DNA from: Bacillota bacterium
GTDB taxonomy: Bacteria; Bacillota; Clostridia; Peptostreptococcales; Anaerovoracaceae
Reading direction: 5' to 3'
Assembly (NCBI GenBank): GCA_017534025.1
Contig: JAFWDF010000123.1
Span: 1 to 12,236, forward strand
Length of the DNA stretch: 12,236 nt
The position numbers and the translations under genes were made by a program. Below the pieces are notes generated by a model. That model had not been told where the DNA came from, did not search any database, and was given only the letters and a program-made list of their open reading frames with translations. Positions 7,794 to 12,236 of the stretch are shown piece by piece; the first letter of the stretch is position 1; every line of letters starts with the position of its first letter.

Positions 7794-7994
7794 TTAATCA
7801 ATCGCTCCTGCCGTGCCGTCTCCTAGATCAAATTCAATATGGGTATCATTTTCCGCCTGCTGTGCCGAACGGCTCGCGTGAATCGCCAGCCCGCCGATCA
7901 CCAGAACAGCAATGATCGCCACACAGATCACGATGGTTTTCAGATTGAATTTTCTCTCTTTCTTATCTTCCGTATTCTTATTCATGTTGTCCAT
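7794..7994 (-). CDS. Small single-pass membrane peptide, 66 residues, unknown
   Basis: I do not recognise a family. The layout is clear: a charged, Lys-rich cytoplasmic N-terminus (residues 1-19), one strongly hydrophobic helix (about 20-38), and an acidic tail (about 39-66) that would lie outside the membrane and ends in GTAGAID. The helix follows positive charges and is followed by AIHAS, so it could be a signal anchor or a cleavable signal sequence. GAGGGGA lies 9 bases before the ATG. It sits 31 bases after the PqqD-like gene and 81 bases before the protease-exporter gene, which fits one transcript. Possible roles are an exporter subunit, an immunity peptide, a substrate of the CPBP protease, or a second peptide precursor. 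The sequence does not choose between these. Confidence 0.75.
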   Translation of the reverse strand: MDNMNKNTEDKKERKFNLKTIVICVAIIAVLVIGGLAIHASRSAQQAENDTHIEFDLGDGTAGAID

Positions 7995-8025
7995 TTTGTT
8001 TTATCCCCTCTGCATTGTCATTCAT

Positions 8026-8304
8026 TTACACAAACCGGATGCAGTTCCGTCTGGCAAGATCCTCCATAAAGCCTGCAAGGTCCTTGCGCACCAGCGCTTC
8101 ATCTACTTCGTATTCTTCGGTAACCGCGCGCACAATGTCCTCGAAGTCCGCTTCCTGTTCCATCAGCTTCCAGAAGCTGACCGCCACATCATTAAAAGGA
8201 ATGACATACGGGCAATCTTTACGGGCGGCTTTTGTGGCTACCAGCGCACCGGTCCCGCAGATATCCACCAGAACCATTTTGTCGTTCACTATATATTTTC
8301 TCAT
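8026..8304 (-). CDS. PqqD-like RiPP recognition element protein
   Basis: The 92-residue protein has the size and pattern of the PqqD family, whose winged-helix fold binds the leader of a ribosomal peptide and presents it to modifying enzymes. Visible family traits are an N-terminal beta-rich part (RKYIVNDKMVLVDICGTGALVA), the FNDVAVSFWKLMEQEADFED helix region where family members have LNxxxxxxWxLL, and a C-terminal VTEEYEVDEALVRKDLAGFM helix. Its ATG overlaps the kinase stop codon as ATGA, and AAGGAA lies 6 bases upstream, so translation is probably coupled to the kinase. Known members recognise YxxP-type leader motifs in lasso-peptide (B1) systems; the 72-residue peptide encoded at 9429-9647 has such a motif. 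The family call is fairly firm. The partnership with that peptide is inferred. Confidence 0.85.
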   Translation of the reverse strand: MRKYIVNDKMVLVDICGTGALVATKAARKDCPYVIPFNDVAVSFWKLMEQEADFEDIVRAVTEEYEVDEALVRKDLAGFMEDLARRNCIRFV

Positions 8305-9119
8305 TCCGATTTCCTTCCGTGGTCGCTTTTCTGGCTTTCTTCATATGTCAGAATCGTATCATGTGTCAGCTTCGCAGAAGCGTGGTCTCCGAGATTGACC
8401 AGTTTCCAGACCGGAACAGAATTGGCCAGGCGGTCAATCAGGGACGCTCCCTTCTGTACAGAAGGAGCATCGGCGGCGGAGAACAACAGCTGCGTGAACA
8501 GCGGGATCCCGGCCTCTTCCGGTGCCATTTTCCAAATGCGGTTTTCCGATCCCTGTTCCAGATATATAATGCCTCCCAGAGGCAGTTTTGAGAACCCTCT
8601 GGCATAGCCTTCTTTTCCATGCCACGGAGACGGATATACCCGGACGGTTCCGTCGGGTTCTTCCTGCAGAAAGCGGAGCACCGGCTTATCCCCGTTCAGG
8701 ATGCGGATTTCATCTCCGTATACCTCGCGCCACCGGCGGTACTGGGTCGTCTTTCCCGTTCCGCTCGGCGCCGTGAAGATGTAGGCTTTTCCGCGCCATT
8801 GAAATGCCGCCCCGTGAAAAATAAAAGCGTCATATTTCAGAAGCGCATCCGACAGGCGGTTCAAAAGCATTTCAAATTCCAGCGCCGGTCCGGTCAATTC
8901 CACATCATTATCAAGGTAAGTACTTTCAAAGTACGCTCTTTCACTGGCAATATCCTCGTCCGTTATCGGAGGAATATGGTCCTGCAGCGGCACGTTTTCC
9001 CGGTACATGGGGTGACCCTGCCGCAGAAGCCATCTCCAGAGATCAACGCTGATCTCATCATTTTTTAATTGTATATTCAGCGGAATATCCGCAAGAATAA
9101 TCTGATACTCTTTGCTCAT
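8301..9119 (-). CDS. HPr-kinase-like P-loop protein, putative peptide kinase
   Basis: The 272-residue protein resembles the HPr kinase/PEP-carboxykinase-like proteins found in peptide-modification clusters. The P-loop is APSGTGKTT (117-125), preceded by FHGAAFQWRGKAYIF. LNGDKPVLR (141-149) is a likely Walker B-like acidic motif, SPWHGKE lies at 164-170, and LPLGGIIYLEQG at 179-190. It lacks the N-terminal domain of true HprK and is shorter than the usual ~310 residues, so control of the sugar phosphotransferase system is unlikely. In paeninodin-type lasso clusters a related kinase phosphorylates the C-terminal Ser of the peptide; a similar job is plausible here because the next gene is PqqD-like. 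A stop codon lies directly before the ATG at 9119, and the ribosome binding site AGGA is unusually close (3 bases). It is the first gene after the promoter at 9207-9235. Confidence 0.85.
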   Translation of the reverse strand: MSKEYQIILADIPLNIQLKNDEISVDLWRWLLRQGHPMYRENVPLQDHIPPITDEDIASERAYFESTYLDNDVELTGPALEFEMLLNRLSDALLKYDAFIFHGAAFQWRGKAYIFTAPSGTGKTTQYRRWREVYGDEIRILNGDKPVLRFLQEEPDGTVRVYPSPWHGKEGYARGFSKLPLGGIIYLEQGSENRIWKMAPEEAGIPLFTQLLFSAADAPSVQKGASLIDRLANSVPVWKLVNLGDHASAKLTHDTILTYEESQKSDHGRKSE

Positions 9120-9161
9120 TTATCCTGATGATTATTAATATCCATGTTCGTGTTAATGTTC

Positions 9162-9190
9162 CCGGGAAGCTCATTTCATTGGCTCCCCGG
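9162..9190 (-). promoter_or_regulatory. Leader hairpin upstream of the kinase gene
   Basis: On the minus strand CCGGGGAGC and GCTTCCCGG form a 9-bp stem (one G-U pair) around an 11-base loop. It lies between the predicted transcription start near 9200 and the ATG at 9119, close to the 5' end of the transcript. It could stabilise the mRNA or bind a regulator. No T-run follows, so it does not look like a terminator. Confidence 0.45.
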
Positions 9191-9206
9191 ATAAATCTTA
9201 TCCTAT

Positions 9207-9235
9207 ATTCTAAATCGAAGCCCCCTGTTGGGCAA
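9207..9235 (-). promoter_or_regulatory. Sigma-A-like promoter of the kinase-PqqD-exporter operon
   Basis: Reading the minus strand, TTGCCC (9235-9230, four of six matches) is separated by 17 bases from TAGAAT (9212-9207, five of six matches). The transcription start would fall near 9200, about 80 bases before the kinase start codon. It is the only convincing promoter between the peptide gene's terminator and the kinase gene. Confidence 0.55.
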
Positions 9236-9258
9236 GGAAAATCCACGGTAAAAACCAT

Positions 9259-9287
9259 CTTTTAACAAGCTTTTAATAATCCTTTAA
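9259..9287 (-). promoter_or_regulatory. Three phased TTAAAAG-type direct repeats upstream of the operon promoter
   Basis: The minus strand has TTAAAGG, TTAAAAG and TTAAAAG starting about 11-12 bases apart, near one helical turn, some 24-50 bases upstream of the -35 box. Such spacing fits an activator binding one DNA face. It may equally be chance in an AT-rich stretch that also supplies the T-rich tail of the preceding terminator. Confidence 0.3.
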
Positions 9288-9362
9288 TAAAACGGCCCGC
9301 GGAGCAGGCAATGATGAATGCACTGATCATGCCTTCACTGCAATTCGTCTGGTCCGCGGGCC
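9284..9362 (-). terminator. Terminator-like structure after the 72-residue peptide gene
   Basis: A perfect 10-bp inverted repeat, GGCCCGCGGA (9294-9303) with TCCGCGGGCC (9353-9362), encloses a 49-base loop holding a second imperfect stem (AGGCAATGAT with ATCATGCCT). On the minus strand it is followed by GTTTTATT. It separates the surface-protein/peptide pair from the kinase operon. The large, structured loop is longer than in an ordinary intrinsic terminator. I see no gene between 9363 and 9428. Confidence 0.55.
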
Positions 9363-9428
9363 TTCCAACACATATTCTGTTTTTTCTGCCAGCTCAGGCG
9401 CGGAAGTCAGCTCATACGCTCATGCCGC

Positions 9429-9647
9429 TTATTCTGCGTCTTCCGCTGCGTCGGAGCTGGCTGCAGGTCCGATCACTTCAAAAATATCCGGCACAACATA
9501 CTCTTCTTCGTAATTGTCGTCGCCGTACACAAAGCTGTTGGCCAGATCCTCTTTTTCCTCACGTATATCCTGCCAGTTGCCTGCAAAAGACGGATTCGGA
9601 TTATCCGGCGTTCCCAGCAGAACCGGTGCGCAATACTTCTTTGCCAT
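9429..9647 (-). CDS. Acidic 72-residue peptide with a YxxPxIxxxG motif; candidate RiPP precursor
   Basis: No known family is recognised. The peptide begins MAKKYCAPVLLGTPDNPN, has an acidic middle (REEKEDL, GDDNYEEEY), and ends YVVPDIFEVIGPAASSDAAE (50-69) followed by DAE. Two motifs stand out: Y5xxP8xL10 near the start and Y50xxP53xI55xxxG60 near the end. The second matches the YxxPxLxxxG leader motif by which lasso precursors bind their PqqD-like partner, encoded here 1.1 kb away. Only 12 residues follow G60 and no TxG is present, so a standard lasso core is not evident; S64 and S65 could be phosphorylation sites for the nearby kinase. There is no signal peptide or membrane segment. The ATG at 9647 shares one base with the surface protein's TAA and has GGAGGTG 8 bases upstream. 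An in-frame ATG at 9695 lies inside the surface protein gene and lacks comparable support. Existence as a gene is likely; the precursor role is a hypothesis. Confidence 0.8.
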   Translation of the reverse strand: MAKKYCAPVLLGTPDNPNPSFAGNWQDIREEKEDLANSFVYGDDNYEEEYVVPDIFEVIGPAASSDAAEDAE

Positions 9648-12236
9648 TATGCATTCACCTCCACTCCATACCAGGAAATCCCTTCCTCCTGCCATCCGAG
9701 AGCGGTCAGTGAATCCCGTTCTTCTTCAGAAACCGTATAATGATGTGCTCCCGAACCACCTTCTGTAAGATATGCATTCGGATTGTAAAGTCTGTAGAGC
9801 GGAACGGCCGAACTATCAGCCGAATTGTCCGCAGAATACCAGCCGATACCTTCATAACTCCAGCCGGCCTGCATCAGCGCGTCCTTTTCCGCTGTGCTGA
9901 CCGTATAATGATGATCTCCCGCGTTCGGATTATAGAGTCTGTAAACCGGCGTATCGGAGAATTCCGGGGCATACCACGCAATATCCTCATACTTCCAGCC
10001 TGCCTCAACCAGCGCATTCTTCTCCAGTACGCTTCCTGTGTAGAAATGCTCACCGCTGTTCGGGTTGTACAGCCGGTGCATGGCTACTGTGCCCGTTTCC
10101 TCATCAACTTCGAATAAAACCCTGTCAATTTCATCCGCGCCAAGGACCGCACTTTCCACAACCCGCATCGCTCTTCCGGCTTCTCCGACAGTCTGCGGCG
10201 TAATCGCTGCGGTACCATTGCCGGTTGTGGTGAATACCACATCTGCGAACTTATTCTCGGATCCGAATGCCAAAGTACGCTTCGTCACAGCGTCCGTTTT
10301 CATCGAATCCTTTGTGATCCAGAACGGAACAATGGTAATCGTCCTGCCGGCCTGTGCCGCGCATGCCTCTTCCGAAGCGAACAGCTGATTTACATACAGA
10401 TAATCATCTGCATCGAAAAACTCTTTCCCGTATCCGTAACTCGGTTTGAACACCTGGCCCGGAGACGAAGCATCATACTTATATGTGATATTGCCGTTGT
10501 CATCGGTTTCTTCCGTCAGCTTGCCGACGGTAAAGCTCTTATATACCGTAGAGCCTTCCGAAACCGCTTCTTTCCGGTCCTCACTGTCCCCGGAACCGAT
10601 GGTTATCGAGAAACCGACATTGCTGTAATTCGTATCATCGATAATGGTAATGATATACATCTGCTGCAGAATATCGGTGACCTTCTTGTAATAGGTGAAT
10701 GTCTTCGGTGCCAGATACCGCTCCGGCACTTCCTTGATCACATAGGTATGGCCGGTCTCCGGATTCATGGCGCTGCCTGCGGCAGTGGCCATTGTACTCC
10801 ATGTCCAGTTGCTGCCGTCATACGCTTTGCCGTCTTCCGGCAGGATAACATTCTCCGATGTGAAATCATTATCACTTAAACTACCGGCTTCATCACAGTA
10901 GCCGCCGTACAGCGTTCCTTCTGTCAGCTTGCCGGTCAGATCAAATGTATCATCGTCATTCCAGCGGGAATCCTGATCCCCGAAAGCAATGGTTTCAATG
11001 GTCTGCGTGTTGTCGAGGCCGGAATGATAAATATAGAATTCACCGGCATCCCAGATAGCATACAGATCGTCAATCGGCTCATGCTCATCGGCCGCCACTT
11101 TTTCAACAGCTGTCCATTTGCCATCAATCTTCGCCTTGAATACACCGTCCTCATACTTCAGGAACAGATGATCCGCATCGGCATCCCTGCTCTTGGCCCA
11201 GCCGAGGAATGTGTACCCCGGATAAGCATAAGTATCCGCCGGTCGGATTGGCACTGATTCATTAATCTGAAGATCGGTATCTTCTACGTACCAGCCCTTT
11301 CCGGCTTCACTCTCCGTGGCCGTGTCGTGCGTAAACTTCGGCAGTGCCATTGCATTACCATTAATATTCTGCACATTGGAATACCAGTTGATGTGTGTCG
11401 GCGTCGGCGCATCCTTCGGACCGTATTCCGCCCTCAGCTGCACCGTATATTTCTTTGTCACATCCGGATATTCCTGCGTCGGCTCGATATCTTCCTGCCG
11501 GGCATTTGCCTTCAGAACTACAAAGGTATCGCCCGGATAGACCTTCTGATCTGTATCTGTAAAGGCCCCGCCTGACCAGGTCTGCACGACCCAGTACAGG
11601 AACTGTTCCTCATCGGAAGTCGCTGTGGAAGCCGCCTGCACGATCGCTTCCGAATTGTCCAGATACTGGTTCGGATCCGTCGGTGCATTGGTTCCCTTAC
11701 CTTCCACCGCGTCATACACCACATCGATGCCCCTGGCGCCGATCAGAACCTCGCGCCACTTTGCGTACAGATCCAGCTTCTTCGTGATCCAGGTACGGTT
11801 GTTCTGAGCGTCCGAATTAATATCTGAAGCCGCATTTCCGTACTTGTCCAGCTCCGTGGACTGCGTCTGATCATACGCAGCGGTTACCGTATTATCATTC
11901 AGTGTGAAGGAACTGAAATCAAATGGATCGGTACAGGCCTCATCCTTATACCAGCCGATAATATCGTAATTGGTCCGGGTGCCCTTGATCATATTGCCGC
12001 CGGCAACCTTGTCGCCATAGTCAACCCGGAAGCTCATATTCTGTCCGCCCCAGTCCAGCGTGGAATCTTCTTTCGGCACATTCGGATGGAGGAACACACG
12101 ATACTGTGTCTGCACCCATTTGGCGTATACTGTGATTCCGCCTTCCGGCATTGCAGTGAAGGCGTACGGCTGCGTGCAGGCCTCGTCAATATACCAGCCT
12201 GCAAAGCTGTATCCCGCATAAGCCGGCTCGTAATAC
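9647..12236 (-). CDS. Large surface/secreted repeat protein (InlB-type repeats, RLYNPN C-terminal repeats), 5' partial
   Basis: The frame is open to the window edge, giving 862 visible residues; the start and any signal peptide are outside. The visible part begins in a Listeria-Bacteroides (Flg_new/InlB B-type) repeat: GYSFAGWYIDEACTQPYAF followed by ITVYAKW (residues 1-40). A second, longer repeat has IIGWYKDEACTDPFDF and ends LDLYAKW (about 42-140). A later one has GYTFLGWAKS and DLYAIW. The last ~145 residues are three repeats of the DUF5648 type with RLYNPN, HHYT and GWxxEGIxWY. There is no LPXTG sorting signal, hydrophobic tail or SLH domain at the C-terminus. Such proteins are extracellular adhesin-like or wall-associated proteins of Gram-positive gut bacteria; the ligand is unknown. 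The last codons contain the ribosome binding site of the 72-residue peptide gene, which it overlaps by one base, so the two are probably co-translated. Confidence 0.9.
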   Translation of the reverse strand, partial: YYEPAYAGYSFAGWYIDEACTQPYAFTAMPEGGITVYAKWVQTQYRVFLHPNVPKEDSTLDWGGQNMSFRVDYGDKVAGGNMIKGTRTNYDIIGWYKDEACTDPFDFSSFTLNDNTVTAAYDQTQSTELDKYGNAASDINSDAQNNRTWITKKLDLYAKWREVLIGARGIDVVYDAVEGKGTNAPTDPNQYLDNSEAIVQAASTATSDEEQFLYWVVQTWSGGAFTDTDQKVYPGDTFVVLKANARQEDIEPTQEYPDVTKKYTVQLRAEYGPKDAPTPTHINWYSNVQNINGNAMALPKFTHDTATESEAGKGWYVEDTDLQINESVPIRPADTYAYPGYTFLGWAKSRDADADHLFLKYEDGVFKAKIDGKWTAVEKVAADEHEPIDDLYAIWDAGEFYIYHSGLDNTQTIETIAFGDQDSRWNDDDTFDLTGKLTEGTLYGGYCDEAGSLSDNDFTSENVILPEDGKAYDGSNWTWSTMATAAGSAMNPETGHTYVIKEVPERYLAPKTFTYYKKVTDILQQMYIITIIDDTNYSNVGFSITIGSGDSEDRKEAVSEGSTVYKSFTVGKLTEETDDNGNITYKYDASSPGQVFKPSYGYGKEFFDADDYLYVNQLFASEEACAAQAGRTITIVPFWITKDSMKTDAVTKRTLAFGSENKFADVVFTTTGNGTAAITPQTVGEAGRAMRVVESAVLGADEIDRVLFEVDEETGTVAMHRLYNPNSGEHFYTGSVLEKNALVEAGWKYEDIAWYAPEFSDTPVYRLYNPNAGDHHYTVSTAEKDALMQAGWSYEGIGWYSADNSADSSAVPLYRLYNPNAYLTEGGSGAHHYTVSEEERDSLTALGWQEEGISWYGVEVNA
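9650..10081 (-). repeat. Three tandem DUF5648-like repeats at the C-terminus of the surface protein
   Basis: The units lie at about 9944-10081, 9797-9943 and 9650-9796 (46, 49 and 49 codons). Each reads RLYNPN, then (E/H)H(F/H)YT or similar, then an acidic helix, then GW...(D/G)I.WY. The last unit has an extra AYLTEGGSG between RLYNPN and AHHYT. The repeats are clear in protein but diverged in DNA, so they are old duplications rather than recent slippage. Confidence 0.8.
9656..9662 (-). promoter_or_regulatory. Ribosome binding site of the 72-residue peptide inside the surface protein gene
   Basis: GGAGGTG on the minus strand falls in the codons for the last residues of the surface protein (…GVEVNA) and lies 8 bases before the ATG at 9647. 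It is the strongest Shine-Dalgarno sequence I see in the window. It fixes the peptide start and suggests translational coupling or a high yield of the peptide. Confidence 0.8.

Noticed and set aside
8301..9119. True HPr kinase/phosphorylase regulating sugar uptake
   Set aside because: The N-terminal HprK domain is missing, and the gene is coupled to a PqqD-like gene rather than to lgt or ptsH neighbours.
9058..9258. 66-codon minus-strand frame upstream of the kinase gene
   Set aside because: It covers the promoter and leader hairpin, overlaps the kinase start, and has no recognisable ribosome binding site or family.
9429..9647. Standard lasso-peptide precursor
   Set aside because: After the YxxPxIxxxG motif only 12 residues remain, without the TxG that precedes a lasso core, and no cyclase is visible; I keep only the broader candidate-precursor call.

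Overview
The window looks like chromosomal DNA of a mid-GC Gram-positive anaerobe of the Clostridia (Lachnospiraceae-like is my best guess, not proven). The pointers are strong GGAGG-type ribosome binding sites, a TTG start, a large extracellular protein built of Listeria-Bacteroides (InlB-type) repeats with C-terminal RLYNPN...GW repeats, and sigma-A-like promoters. Every gene I accept lies on the minus strand, so the window reads from right to left.

Right end (9647-12236): the 3' part of a large surface or secreted repeat protein whose 5' end is outside the window. Its stop codon shares one base with the start of a 72-residue acidic peptide (9429-9647), whose ribosome binding site lies inside the last codons of the surface protein. 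A GC-rich hairpin with a T-rich tail (9284-9362) follows.

Centre (2431-9235): a promoter (9207-9235) and a leader hairpin precede a probable operon. It encodes an HPr-kinase-like P-loop kinase, a PqqD-like RiPP recognition element (overlapping the kinase gene by ATGA), a 66-residue single-pass membrane peptide, a 943-residue fusion of a CPBP (Abi/CAAX-like) intramembrane protease with an ABC exporter, and a 777-residue fusion of an NTP_transf_5-type nucleotidyltransferase-like domain with a family-2 glycosyltransferase. The kinase, PqqD-like protein, exporter and nucleotidyltransferase are the accessory genes known from phosphorylated lasso-peptide (paeninodin-type) clusters. No lasso cyclase, B2 protease, radical SAM enzyme, LanM or YcaO is visible here. 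The 72-residue peptide carries YxxPxIxxxG, the motif that lasso leaders use to bind PqqD-like proteins, so it is the best candidate substrate. I read the region as an incomplete or divergent RiPP-like peptide modification, processing and export locus. That is an inference from gene content and motifs.

Left end (1-2398): a separately promoted, membrane-anchored UDP-N-acetylhexosamine 4,6-dehydratase of the WbpM/CapD/PglF type, with its own -10/-35 and a TTG start. It is followed by a terminator-like stem and three tandem 125-bp structured repeats in a gene-free stretch that reaches the window edge. The dehydratase could supply a deoxy-amino sugar nucleotide to the adjacent glycosyltransferase, or belong to a surface polysaccharide locus to the left.
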